A stretch of 64,000 bases of DNA from a virus. Within the stretch, counting starts at the first letter, position 1. Every line of letters begins with the position of its first letter. The notes under the pieces are model-generated. The model searched no databases, was not told the DNA's origin, and was given only the letters and a program-made list of their open reading frames with translations. This document shows positions 39,470-48,281 of the stretch, piece after piece. Position numbers and translations under genes: made by a program. The stretch is from positions 1 to 64,000 of IMG/VR virus record IMGVR_UViG_3300032291_002944, one strand, 5' to 3'.

Positions 39470-39838
39470 TTATTTCATTTTATATGTCTCCTCGTCATTA
39501 GAAACATCTTTCTCTATAAGATTTTGAATCAAATCATCATCTAAATCGGCAAGAGAAAAAGATTCATTGTTGTTACTATTTGATTTTTCCCAAATACTCG
39601 ATTGAAGTTTTGATAAACTAATTTTTTTCTCAACACAATCATTAACAATTTTTTGTTGTTTTTCAATCACAGGACCAATAGTTGTCATGTCAGATGGATT
39701 TTTTAACAGAGCTAACATCTTATTTTGGATTCTAATCGCTGTCTGTCTTTGTTCTACAAGTTCGTTGTAGATTTCTTGCATTAAAGATAATATAGATTCC
39801 TTACTAAAATTAATTTCTTTACGTTGTGGTCTAGGCAT
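39470..39838 (-). CDS. Small coiled-coil protein (122 aa)
   Basis: A 122-residue mostly helical protein (SKESILSLMQEIYNELVEQRQTA, LSKLQSSIWEKSN), coiled-coil-like in its first 80 residues, with an acidic tail (LADLDDDLIQNLIEKDVSNDEE). No family recognised. It is the first gene of the structural string with its own late motif and ends 1 nt before the 704-residue gene. Confidence 0.62.
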   Translation of the reverse strand: MPRPQRKEINFSKESILSLMQEIYNELVEQRQTAIRIQNKMLALLKNPSDMTTIGPVIEKQQKIVNDCVEKKISLSKLQSSIWEKSNSNNNESFSLADLDDDLIQNLIEKDVSNDEETYKMK

Positions 39839-39841
39839 ATC

Positions 39842-39849
39842 TATAAATA
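39842..39849 (-). promoter_or_regulatory. Candidate late promoter, TATTTATA
   Basis: TATTTATA on the minus strand, 3 nt before the start of the 122-residue gene. It separates the structural string from the sigma factor gene upstream. Confidence 0.6.
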
Positions 39850-39853
39850 CTTT

Positions 39854-40603
39854 TTAATCTGTTTTCATTCGTGATTGAATGACAAGGTATAATTTTTTGA
39901 ATCTTTTTATTGCACTTCTAATTTCTTTTGTACTTAAATTAGTCATTTCTCTTAAAGACAATAAAATAACATTTTTATTGAATTTGTTATTATCTGCTCC
40001 TGAAAATATAGTTTCATAATTGTCAAATAAATCTGCCAATGCATATCCCAATTTTCTTTCGTTATCATTCAAGTTTTCAGACTCAATAAAGTCTTTTAAT
40101 TCTCTAATGTATTCTGTAATGATTACGCTTGTATCTACAACCTCTTCATCTATTCTGTACATCATATCGGGCCTTTCCTCAATACTTTCAGACATATCCT
40201 CATATGAAACTTTTCTATTAATTTCTTTTTGGTCTTTAATAATTTGACCCATTAAATAATTTTTACAGATTGTCCCAAAATAAGAATATGCTTTCTTTTC
40301 TTTTGATGGTTTGAACTTATCAACTTTTGTCATCAAAAAAGAATGAGTATCACAATGAATTTCAGTAAAATTCATATCTTTACGATATAGTTTATATCGT
40401 CTTATAATAGATGAAATCATTTTATCTAAAGGACCTCTTAAAAACTGATTGTATATTTTATTTTTTTCTTCGGAAGTTTCCGCTAATAGAAAATTTCTAA
40501 CAGCGGTTTCTTCCCTAACATCAAAATAATTTTCTTTTACAGCCTTTCGTCCTCTTTTTTTAGATAAAACATCTTCTGTTGTTGCAGATAAAGTTTCGGA
40601 CAT
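39854..40603 (-). CDS. Late sigma factor, gp55-like
   Basis: A 249-residue protein of the sigma-70 superfamily, reduced as in T4 gp55. KKAYSYFGTICKNYLMGQIIKDQKEINRKVSYEDM is a region 2-like helix pair (core binding and -10 contact), preceded by FTEIHCDTHSFLMTKVDKFKP. The C-terminal part has a helix-turn-helix-like stretch (LLSLREMTNLSTKEIRSAIKRFKKLY), a region 4 remnant. T4 gp55 directs host polymerase to TATAAATA; the related TATTTAT(A/T) found throughout this window is the obvious candidate target. The stop is 15 nt before the first such motif downstream. It shares the minus-strand operon with PhoH. Confidence 0.82.
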   Translation of the reverse strand: MSETLSATTEDVLSKKRGRKAVKENYFDVREETAVRNFLLAETSEEKNKIYNQFLRGPLDKMISSIIRRYKLYRKDMNFTEIHCDTHSFLMTKVDKFKPSKEKKAYSYFGTICKNYLMGQIIKDQKEINRKVSYEDMSESIEERPDMMYRIDEEVVDTSVIITEYIRELKDFIESENLNDNERKLGYALADLFDNYETIFSGADNNKFNKNVILLSLREMTNLSTKEIRSAIKRFKKLYLVIQSRMKTD

Positions 40604-41409
40604 TATACTGTTTCTGATTGATATTTTATGGTTCTATCGTCCACAAAGAAAAATTCCTTCTTCGCTGTTTGAATCCAAAATTTAACTTCATCATCAATCA
40701 TTCTATCGTCACCAAATTTGTAGTTATAGAAGATAGAACCTTCTCTCATATTTGTATGTTTATATCCTAATTTTGGAATTGTCATAATAGATACTGAGTT
40801 ATAAGATAATCTTAATAAAAACTCGTAAACAAACGTTAATTTAATTGATGGTTTAAATCCACCAAAATCTTCAATAACTTCTTTCTTAATTACAGAACCA
40901 GCTGTTTGGAAATTTTGGTAGTCTTGTAATGTTTCATTTGTTAAAATACCCATTTCTTGGCTAAAGTTAGCAGCAAATGTTGCTTCATTAGTGAAACCTG
41001 CAAACATACCTTTTTCATCCGTCTCAACAACAACAGGTAAAAACATTTGAACTTCGGGATATGCTGCAATGTATTTTTCAACATTTTTAAACCAAATCGA
41101 TGAATATTCATCGTCAAATTCAAATAATGAAATCCATTTACCTTTAGCATTTTTAACACCAAAATTAACTTGGTCTGCATAATTTGGTGATTTATCCCAT
41201 AATAATTTAGTCACATTTAACGTTCCAAAATCATACCCTTCTAAAAGAGTAACTAATGATTCTTCAGACGTATGAACAATTACTAATTCTTCAAATTCAA
41301 CAGTTTGTGATTGAATTGATTTAATTGCTTTTTCAAAATATTCATCAAAGTTTCTGGCTTTAGATGATTTAATTGGTAGTATAATTGATAGTGATAATTT
41401 GTTGCTCAT
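40603..41409 (-). CDS. Family 2 (GT-A) glycosyltransferase
   Basis: A 268-residue protein: SLSIILPIKSSKARNFDEYFE, AIKSIQSQTVEFEELVIVHT, then WISLFEFDDEYS, which holds the nucleotide-sugar DD motif. This is the GT2 GT-A fold. A longer frame begins at 41442, but the Met at 41409 gives a 1-nt gap to the upstream gene and starts just before the first strand, so it is chosen. It presumably adds one sugar in the glycan pathway of the operon. Its stop overlaps the sigma factor start. Confidence 0.8.
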   Translation of the reverse strand: MSNKLSLSIILPIKSSKARNFDEYFEKAIKSIQSQTVEFEELVIVHTSEESLVTLLEGYDFGTLNVTKLLWDKSPNYADQVNFGVKNAKGKWISLFEFDDEYSSIWFKNVEKYIAAYPEVQMFLPVVVETDEKGMFAGFTNEATFAANFSQEMGILTNETLQDYQNFQTAGSVIKKEVIEDFGGFKPSIKLTFVYEFLLRLSYNSVSIMTIPKLGYKHTNMREGSIFYNYKFGDDRMIDDEVKFWIQTAKKEFFFVDDRTIKYQSETV

Positions 41410-41410
41410 A

Positions 41411-42463
41411 TTATTCTTCAGTTTTAGAAATTTGTTGTTCAAATGAATCCGCTCTAAGTGTTAAGTAATTTTCAAATAATGAAATTATTTTAGACTCAAA
41501 TTCTTGTTTATTCGTATAGTTTTCAACAGTTTGTTTCATACTGTCATAAAGTTCAGGTGTAATGTTATCTTCTAACCAATTTTGTATAAAATCTGCAATT
41601 ACATCACATAATAATGTTTCATCAGTAATCCAAATACCGTTATCATCCGTCATCCATTCAGGTCTAATGTTAGGTACTTTACCAATTACTGGTACATTAG
41701 AAGCCATAGACTCTAATGGGAATGTTCCGAATCCACTTTTATCGTCAATCCAAACACTTAAAAAACATTCTCTTAAAGAGTTTGCAAATTCTTTTTCAGA
41801 TAATCCACGTAAATCTCTAAACGTAAACCATCTATATTGGGGGAATCTTAAATAAAATGTTTTGATAAGATTAATTGTATCTGATTGTTCCCTAGTGTGA
41901 ATACCAATTATTGGCATTGCTGGCAACGCTTTAGGTGAAAATTCTGAAGATATTAAAGGTTTAACAATGTCAAAACTTGCTTGTCTCATTACTTTCTCAA
42001 TGTGTTCTTGTTGTATTTGACTTGTAGTAATACATTTTAAGAAACCGTATTGAAACCAGTTTTGTCCTGGTTGTAATGTCTCAACAATTTGTGAATAAGC
42101 TTGTGCTAATACAATTTTTGCACAAGGTAAATTTTTAATTTGTTCCATTACATACCCAAATAGTTCAGGTACAATAATAAAATCTTCAGGAGCAATTTCT
42201 AAATTTTGTCCTTCAATTGCTTTATGAGGAATTTCCATATATTCCTCTTCTAACCAAGCTACCACACCTGCGTAATCTGCTTTTTCATGAAGAATGATTG
42301 GATTGTATCCGTTATCTATAAGAATTTTTGCCATCTGATAAATTAATTTTATAGATGCTTTGGCATTTCCTTTTGTGTCTTGGACAAGAAAATAAATTCT
42401 TGCCTTCTTATCTCTAAGAATTTGAATTGATTGTTTAACTTTTTCTTGTAATGTGTTTTCCAT
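41411..42463 (-). CDS. GT-B glycosyltransferase
   Basis: A 350-residue protein with a two-Rossmann layout: N-terminal YFLVQDTKGNAKASIKLIYQMA and EDFIIVPELFGYVME, and C-terminal GIHTREQ, WFTFRDLRG, WIDDKSGFGTFPLESMASNVPVIG, where the E of PLESMA is the usual GT4-type acceptor/nucleotide contact. It likely transfers a sugar from a nucleotide donor in the cytoplasm. Part of the long minus-strand glycan operon. Confidence 0.78.
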   Translation of the reverse strand: MENTLQEKVKQSIQILRDKKARIYFLVQDTKGNAKASIKLIYQMAKILIDNGYNPIILHEKADYAGVVAWLEEEYMEIPHKAIEGQNLEIAPEDFIIVPELFGYVMEQIKNLPCAKIVLAQAYSQIVETLQPGQNWFQYGFLKCITTSQIQQEHIEKVMRQASFDIVKPLISSEFSPKALPAMPIIGIHTREQSDTINLIKTFYLRFPQYRWFTFRDLRGLSEKEFANSLRECFLSVWIDDKSGFGTFPLESMASNVPVIGKVPNIRPEWMTDDNGIWITDETLLCDVIADFIQNWLEDNITPELYDSMKQTVENYTNKQEFESKIISLFENYLTLRADSFEQQISKTEE

Positions 42464-42464
42464 A

Positions 42465-42770
42465 TTAATAATGATTGATAAGTTTTTTGTTTAATAAACT
42501 ATTAAATGCTAGTTTGAATGGTATACTTGCTTTTGAAGCGGTATCAGATTTTTTAAGACCTAAATTATCATCAATTTCATCTCTTTCCGATAATATAGTT
42601 TCTAATAATAATTTTACCATTTCAAATTTTATGATGTTGATTTTTGTTTCAGTTCCTCCTGAAAATTCATCATATTGTGATGAATCACTTACAACAGGGT
42701 CGTTCATGTCCAAGTAATTTTCAATTTCATCTAAATCTATATAATAATTTTCTCCTAAGACATTAAGCAT
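42465..42770 (-). CDS. Hypothetical acidic protein (101 aa)
   Basis: A 101-residue acidic helical protein (YIDLDEIENYLDMNDPV, KFEMVKLLLETILSERDEIDDN). No family recognised. It overlaps the HAD-like gene upstream by 8 nt and lies 1 nt from the GT-B gene, so it is part of the operon. Confidence 0.6.
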   Translation of the reverse strand: MLNVLGENYYIDLDEIENYLDMNDPVVSDSSQYDEFSGGTETKINIIKFEMVKLLLETILSERDEIDDNLGLKKSDTASKASIPFKLAFNSLLNKKLINHY

Positions 42771-43365
42771 ATATTTCTTTAATTTTTGTTTTTAACTCTT
42801 TTAAACTTGTTATTGAATGTTCAACTTCAACATCTTTGTTGTAAGAAGTATCGTATTTAATAACAATCTTTGATTGTGGATGGTCTAATAATAGTTTAGG
42901 ATTTGCCGTAAGTAAAACATCTATTGAACCCCACATAGAATTTATTGTGGATTCACTATAAAATTTTACTGTTTCTACTAAACATCCAAATTTAGATATG
43001 AAGAATAATGATGCGGGTTTTGATTTTCCAATTTCATCTGAAACTATTAAAACATCATGTTCATCTCTAATGTCTAAATAAAAATCATTAAAATCCATCA
43101 TACTTGATACTTCAATAGAGCCAGCGTGCCCAAAAATTTCCATAGTATGTTCTTTATATAAAAAATCATAGAGGTCATTTTTATCTTTGAATGTTAAATG
43201 TTTCTCAATGTTTAATGTTGTCAAATCAGAAATAACTTTATATTCAAAATCGGATTTTTCTTCTTCTTCTATAAATGGATTTTCAATATACCATTTTTCA
43301 TATTGTTCTTGAATCTTTTTTAAAGTATCCCTTAGTACACCATTAAGTTCTATCGCAATTCTCAT
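42763..43365 (-). CDS. HAD-like protein with Asp-to-Glu change in motif I
   Basis: A 200-residue protein beginning MRIAIELNGVLRDTLKK. The layout of a HAD phosphatase motif I is clear, but the first catalytic Asp is Glu (ELNG, where DxN/D is expected). Motif II may be VLIVSDEIGKSKPAS, which also has Lys for motif III. T4-like phages carry similar proteins starting IAVDLNGVLRD, so this is a recognisable family member with an altered nucleophile, possibly catalytically weak or binding-only. It overlaps the PhoH gene by 4 nt. Confidence 0.65.
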   Translation of the reverse strand: MRIAIELNGVLRDTLKKIQEQYEKWYIENPFIEEEEKSDFEYKVISDLTTLNIEKHLTFKDKNDLYDFLYKEHTMEIFGHAGSIEVSSMMDFNDFYLDIRDEHDVLIVSDEIGKSKPASLFFISKFGCLVETVKFYSESTINSMWGSIDVLLTANPKLLLDHPQSKIVIKYDTSYNKDVEVEHSITSLKELKTKIKEIYA

Positions 43366-44096
43366 TCTTCGTATCTTTTTAATATTTTAGTAATTAATGA
43401 ATTTCTAACTATATCTTCTGCTTGAAATTCAAAAACACCAATATCATCCATGTTTTTAAATTTTTGGATTGCATCATACAATCCACTATGTTTAATATCT
43501 TTGTATCTATCGGTCTGTTCTAAATCACCTGAAATAAAAAACTTAGAATTAAATCCAATTCTTGTTAATAATAATTTCATTTGATTTGGAGTTGAGTTTT
43601 GAGCTTCCTCAAAAATTAATATTGAGTTGTCAATATTCATTCCCCTCATAAACGCTAAAGCAAATACCTCAACTGCTTCAATCTCTTTTAGTTTGTCTCG
43701 TGATTCTTTTCCAATAATTTTATTTAACAAATAATATGATGGAAAAATATATGGGTCTAATTTTTCTTCAACATTTCCAGGTAAACTACCAAGTTTTTCT
43801 TCAGCTTCAACTGCTGGTCTTACAATGATGATTTTTTCATAAGGAGTTTCAGGGTCACTTAATAGGTCAATTGCACTTTTCATTGCAATATAACTTTTAC
43901 CAACACCTGCAGGACCTGAACAAATTGTTATTTGATTTTTGGTTAACTGCTCGTAATAAATTCTTTGATTGTCAGATAAGAATTTTTGTTTAGTTTTCTT
44001 TTTAACAATTGAACATATTAGTTCTTTTTTTGTTTTTACAACTTTCTCTTCACCTGAAGGAGTTGGTGTTGGATACTTTTTCGGTCTTGTCGCCAT
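43362..44096 (-). CDS. phoH: PhoH-family ATPase
   Basis: A 244-residue protein: N-terminal basic Pro-rich lead, then ICSGPAGVGKSYIAMKSA (Walker A 61-68), IIIVRPAVEAEEKLGSLPG, ILIFEEAQNSTPNQMKLLLTR (Walker B, with Glu-Glu), and FFISGDLEQTDR. This is the helicase-like P-loop core of PhoH, one of the commonest phage accessory genes. Its role is unsettled (RNA-related or phosphate-linked). It overlaps the HAD-like gene downstream and is 7 nt from the epimerase gene. Confidence 0.92.
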   Translation of the reverse strand: MATRPKKYPTPTPSGEEKVVKTKKELICSIVKKKTKQKFLSDNQRIYYEQLTKNQITICSGPAGVGKSYIAMKSAIDLLSDPETPYEKIIIVRPAVEAEEKLGSLPGNVEEKLDPYIFPSYYLLNKIIGKESRDKLKEIEAVEVFALAFMRGMNIDNSILIFEEAQNSTPNQMKLLLTRIGFNSKFFISGDLEQTDRYKDIKHSGLYDAIQKFKNMDDIGVFEFQAEDIVRNSLITKILKRYEE

Positions 44097-44103
44097 TCAC
44101 TTT

Positions 44104-45195
44104 TTATTTAACTTTATGCTTATCTAAGCTACCAGATTCTCTTCTATAAACGGATTTACCGTCAGGGCTTTCAAAAATCCAATCTGTGTTTAATTCTCTG
44201 TCATCAACTTGAGATTTAATCCAGTTGTAAGTTTTTGTAAGTCCTAATAATAATGGTTGATTAACTTCCCAACCAATTTTTTCTCTATAAAGTTGGTTAT
44301 CTGAGTTTCTACCTTTAACACCTAAAGGACATTTGAATCCGTATTTATCAACAAATTCTTGACCTTCAATATTTTTAATACCGATGTTTTTACTTGAAAT
44401 ACTAATTGCCATTTCGGCAAGTTGGTTAATGGTTACCATTTCTTCGCTACCAATGTTTACAGGTCCTGTAAAATCACTTTCCATTAATCTTAATACCGCT
44501 TCAATACATTCGTCAACATATAGGAATGAACGAGTTTGTAATCCGTTACCCCATACCTCAATAATATCTCCATCTTTAGATTCTGCTGCCTTTCTACACA
44601 TTGCCGCTGGTGATTTTTCTCTACCACCTTGCCATGTACCTTGTGGTCCAAAAATGTTATGAAATCTTGCAACTCTAACATCTAAACCGTAGTTTCTATT
44701 ATATGCCAAATAAAGTCTTTCAGAGAATAACTTTTCCCATCCGTACTCTGAATCTGGATTTGCAGGATATGCCGATGATTCTTCACAGTTTGGATTTTCG
44801 GGGTCTAACTGATTATGTTCAGGATACATACACGCAGAAGATGAGTAAAATACCTTCTTAACTTTCTTTTTAACACATTCGTGTGCAACATTTAAATTAA
44901 TAGTTGCTGAGTTGTGCATTACGTTTGCATCATTTTCTCCAGTAAAGATGTATAATGCACCACCCATATCGGCAGCTAATTGATACACTTCATCCACATC
45001 TTCTTCAATAACTAACTCAACAACTTTAGGGTCTGTTAAGTCACCTAAAATAAATTCATTACAAAATTCATCTTGAAAGAAATATTCATGTTTTTTAATA
45101 TCACATACTCTTACGTGATTTCCTTCTTCTTTTAATCTTTTGGCTAAGTGTCCACCTATGAACCCTCCTCCACCTAATACTACTATTTTTTTCAT
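44104..45195 (-). CDS. GDP-mannose 3,5-epimerase-like (extended SDR)
   Basis: A 363-residue extended short-chain dehydrogenase. GGGGFIGGH (8-16) is the NAD site; ADMGGA (75-80), SSACMYPE with C122, EYGWEK with Tyr151/Lys155, and RFHNIFGPQGTWQGGREKSP with K194 follow. The Cys and Lys positions match the acid/base pair of plant GDP-mannose 3,5-epimerase, which makes GDP-L-galactose (and GDP-L-gulose). This resemblance is closer than to GDP-fucose synthase. It probably makes an unusual L-hexose donor for the GT10/GT11-like transferases in this operon. Confidence 0.85.
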   Translation of the reverse strand: MKKIVVLGGGGFIGGHLAKRLKEEGNHVRVCDIKKHEYFFQDEFCNEFILGDLTDPKVVELVIEEDVDEVYQLAADMGGALYIFTGENDANVMHNSATINLNVAHECVKKKVKKVFYSSSACMYPEHNQLDPENPNCEESSAYPANPDSEYGWEKLFSERLYLAYNRNYGLDVRVARFHNIFGPQGTWQGGREKSPAAMCRKAAESKDGDIIEVWGNGLQTRSFLYVDECIEAVLRLMESDFTGPVNIGSEEMVTINQLAEMAISISSKNIGIKNIEGQEFVDKYGFKCPLGVKGRNSDNQLYREKIGWEVNQPLLLGLTKTYNWIKSQVDDRELNTDWIFESPDGKSVYRRESGSLDKHKVK

Positions 45196-45205
45196 TTTTT
45201 TAATT

Positions 45206-46108
45206 TTAGTTCATTTTATATTCTAAGTATAGGTCATTTCCTTGAAAAATAACTTTCTTATTTGTACATTTATTTGGACTTCCAACATAACAACCTAAGT
45301 AAGGAGGCGCATTAAGTTTTGTAGAATAAACAACTTCTTTACCACAACAAATTTTAAGGTTTATTGGTAATTCCTCGTTGGTTATATTCATAAAATGAGT
45401 TTCATCGTTTGTTACGGATGTTATTTTTAATTTAATTTTAGAAAAATCATTATACCTGATGTATTGTAAATCAATTGGCGTTTTATTAACTATTATATTG
45501 TGATTATCTAAATGATGTTTTAAGTTAACTTCATTTTGGGTTGTGAAATTAATGTCATCATTTTCAGACATCCAATAATCTAATCGGTTCATGTATACCT
45601 CCATAAGATTTCTAGCACCAATTGCAAACCTATCATTGTACCCTTGAAAGTTATCTTCAGATGGAGTTATTATAGAATCCTCAAATAACTTCCAATTAAA
45701 AATACTTTTAAATTCTAAATCAGGTCTTAACCTCATAACATAATCAAATATCATGTTATTATTTTTTTCATATTCCTTAACCATATTGAATACAGATTGG
45801 AATTGTTTTAATTGATAATAAATTAACCTTGGGTCGTTTTCACTATCAAGTTGGAAATCTTGGTATTTGTATTTTGATTTTTGATAACTTAAATCGGGGA
45901 GGATACAATCCTCCTCAATTTTAATCATAGACGATATATTAAAAAATTCTAATGGTAAATTGATTATTTTACCATTTTCTTTTGCAAATGAGGTGAAAAA
46001 TTTTAATTCATATTCTGTGTTTGTTAAAATCAAATTATTAAAAATAGAAGGTAAACATTTATCAAAACTTCTATATTGACCTGAAATACAAATGGCAACT
46101 TTCTTCAT
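45206..46108 (-). CDS. Putative glycosyltransferase-like protein
   Basis: A 300-residue protein starting VAICISGQYRSFDKCLPSIF, with DYVMRLRPDLEF near residue 143. The pairing of an 'ISGQxRSF' strand with a later 'RLRPDL' acidic motif is a pattern seen in uncharacterised glycan-cluster proteins thought to be GT-A-like transferases; activity is inferred. The position between an epimerase and an FkbM methyltransferase gene supports a glycan role. Confidence 0.65.
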   Translation of the reverse strand: MKKVAICISGQYRSFDKCLPSIFNNLILTNTEYELKFFTSFAKENGKIINLPLEFFNISSMIKIEEDCILPDLSYQKSKYKYQDFQLDSENDPRLIYYQLKQFQSVFNMVKEYEKNNNMIFDYVMRLRPDLEFKSIFNWKLFEDSIITPSEDNFQGYNDRFAIGARNLMEVYMNRLDYWMSENDDINFTTQNEVNLKHHLDNHNIIVNKTPIDLQYIRYNDFSKIKLKITSVTNDETHFMNITNEELPINLKICCGKEVVYSTKLNAPPYLGCYVGSPNKCTNKKVIFQGNDLYLEYKMN

Positions 46109-46110
46109 AA

Positions 46111-46737
46111 TTATTTTTTAAAATATACCATACCCCATTTTTCTTTTCTTTCCGAATTTAATAATTCTATAAAATTAAAGTCTTTTAATTTTTCCCAATG
46201 AATATGTTCATCAAACAAAATTTCATCTGCTTCTGTAAATGCGAAAGAATTATATCCTAATTTATTTAAATGTTGTATGGTTAAATCTATTTTAGATTTT
46301 TGTTCTTCTGCCCATTCAAATGCAAACAAAGTATCTGGTAAAAATTTAGTAAAAGAAGTTAAAAGTTCATATTCATATCCTTCTACATCAATTTTTATAT
46401 AATCAGGTATCCCATATTGTTCAATAACAGAATCTAATGTAACAGTTTCTATTTGAATATGATTGTCCCAATTGTAACTTCCAGTAAATCTTGAGTTTGT
46501 AACCCAATCTTCAGATAAAGTTGAAATAGTATCTGCGTTAGATATTTTAAAAGTTTGAGTTCCGTTTTTATTTGACACTCCTCTTTCGTCAATAATAACC
46601 AAATCATTTGCAAATCTACCTCTTAATAAATTTGCTAATCTTGGATTTGGTTCAAAACAAACCACTTTATTAGCAACAGTAATAAATTGGGCGACTGTCT
46701 TACCAACATTAGCACCTATGTCAAAAATTAAATTCAT
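46111..46737 (-). CDS. FkbM-family methyltransferase
   Basis: A 208-residue SAM-dependent methyltransferase: FDIGANVGKTVAQF (motif I, SAM glycine loop at about 5-11), VVCFEPNPRLANLL, then SVIEQYGIPDYIKIDVEGYE, the FkbM hallmark with acidic IKIDVEG. It is probably an O-methyltransferase acting on sugars of the glycan. It starts right at the stop of the next gene upstream. Confidence 0.86.
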   Translation of the reverse strand: MNLIFDIGANVGKTVAQFITVANKVVCFEPNPRLANLLRGRFANDLVIIDERGVSNKNGTQTFKISNADTISTLSEDWVTNSRFTGSYNWDNHIQIETVTLDSVIEQYGIPDYIKIDVEGYEYELLTSFTKFLPDTLFAFEWAEEQKSKIDLTIQHLNKLGYNSFAFTEADEILFDEHIHWEKLKDFNFIELLNSERKEKWGMVYFKK

Positions 46738-47673
46738 TTAATCAAAATGTTTTTGGTATATGTCAAAATATTCAACAGTTTTAGCTGGAAGTAAATCCCT
46801 GTAATCTTTTATGTTATCTATAAGATTTAATGTTCCTCTGTATCCAATAACTTCATTCTCTAAATTTTTAACCAAATCTTGTGGATTTCTCGCTTGGTAA
46901 ACTGAAGCCTTCGCAAAGATGACCGAGTTAGGGAAGTAATGTTGCATAACATATGCTCCCCAAATATCATCCATTCTACCTGTGTATGGAAAGACAGAAT
47001 AATATTTAAGAACATCTCTGTGTAAGAAAGTGTTTTGCGAATTAAATGGTGTAAGTTGTTTTGTTGTGAACGGGTCAAATGAATTAAATTTTACGATTGG
47101 TTTTTTACTTAATCTACAGATTGCATCAATGTCAGGGTCTCCATCCCAAAATTCTGCTTGAACCATTGGAGTAATTTTTATTTTACCCTTATATTCAATA
47201 TTGTTTTTAACTTGTAGATATTCAATAGGGAATCCTCTGTGCCAAAGGTCATTATGTTCGGTTGTTGATATCGCATCAAAATATGGACAAGAGATGTTTT
47301 CATATTCATCAACCTCAATTTCCTGTCCCAGTAAAATATTATCACCCCAGGAACTATATGGAATGTTATCATCATCAACAGTTGCAACAATATCTGCACC
47401 ATTTTGGTATGCAAATACAAATCCAATATTTCTTCTTTGAATTGTTTTCCAACCAATTATTTCAGACAATGCGGGATAAAGTTCATCTTGAACATCAGGA
47501 GTTAAATAAACCACATTTTTATGGTCCTCAACTAATTTCTCATATTCTTCGTGAGGAGTTTTTGTGTCACCCACAATAACAAAAATAAAATCTTTATTAT
47601 CTGCAATATCACAGAATTTGTGAGTTGCTTCAGTTGGTGAATTAATTGTTGTTGTAATTATAAATTTTTTCAT
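46738..47673 (-). CDS. STELLO-like glycosyltransferase
   Basis: A 311-residue protein: FIITTTINSPTEATHKF, VVYLTPDVQDEL, WKTIQRRNIGFVFAYQNGAD, then IVATVDDDNIPY (DDD nucleotide-sugar site). This order fits the STELLO/DUF288 glycosyltransferase-like family, otherwise known from plants and protists and from bacterial glycan clusters. Acceptor unknown. It lies in the middle of the operon. Confidence 0.7.
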   Translation of the reverse strand: MKKFIITTTINSPTEATHKFCDIADNKDFIFVIVGDTKTPHEEYEKLVEDHKNVVYLTPDVQDELYPALSEIIGWKTIQRRNIGFVFAYQNGADIVATVDDDNIPYSSWGDNILLGQEIEVDEYENISCPYFDAISTTEHNDLWHRGFPIEYLQVKNNIEYKGKIKITPMVQAEFWDGDPDIDAICRLSKKPIVKFNSFDPFTTKQLTPFNSQNTFLHRDVLKYYSVFPYTGRMDDIWGAYVMQHYFPNSVIFAKASVYQARNPQDLVKNLENEVIGYRGTLNLIDNIKDYRDLLPAKTVEYFDIYQKHFD

Positions 47674-47674
47674 A

Positions 47675-48280
47675 TTAATATACTAAATAAATGTGGTTAC
47701 CTTCTTCTGTGTTTATAATTGTATAATCGGGATTAATTGCGTAAAGTAATTCTTTAAATTCTTGTAGTGATGGGAAATTACCTTGTCCTAAATCTCTACA
47801 ATCATCAATTAACATTACGTGGTCTTTTCTATTACTTGCTTTGTTGATTGTAATTAATTCTTCTCTCAATGGACCATCTAACATACTGTGAGCGTCTAAT
47901 AAAATAAAAAATCTTTCATCAGGTAGCTCTTCTAAAACTGAAGATAATACTTCGGTCGAGTTACCAAATAAGAATGTTAAATTTTCATTTGTTTGATTAA
48001 TTTCCTCATATAATTCTCTATAACTTTTTCCATCATACGGATTTTTGTCAGGAAATAATTCAACAGTAAATGCTACGTCAAAATGTTCTGCTAAGAAAAT
48101 AGATGTTCTTGCATCATGAGTTCCTGTTTCAATTGCGAAGTTAATATCTTTAAGATTTGATATTTGGTCTTGGTATCTGTAAAGTAAACTTACAAATACG
48201 TTTGGAATAGGGAGGCTTTTATGTACGTCAGACATTTGTTCCCATCTACTGTCTCCAGTATAGTCTAAATTTAATTTCAT
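47675..48280 (-). CDS. Class I SAM-dependent methyltransferase-like
   Basis: A 201-residue protein with INFAIETGTHDARTSIFLAEHF in place of motif I (ETGTHDGRT-like, as in CmcI/cephalosporin-hydroxylase-type methyltransferases), VAFTVELFPDK, RFFILLDAHS and HVMLIDDCRD. Likely modifies a sugar of the glycan. It lies 1 nt from the STELLO-like gene. Confidence 0.7.
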   Translation of the reverse strand: MKLNLDYTGDSRWEQMSDVHKSLPIPNVFVSLLYRYQDQISNLKDINFAIETGTHDARTSIFLAEHFDVAFTVELFPDKNPYDGKSYRELYEEINQTNENLTFLFGNSTEVLSSVLEELPDERFFILLDAHSMLDGPLREELITINKASNRKDHVMLIDDCRDLGQGNFPSLQEFKELLYAINPDYTIINTEEGNHIYLVY

Positions 48281-48281
48281 A

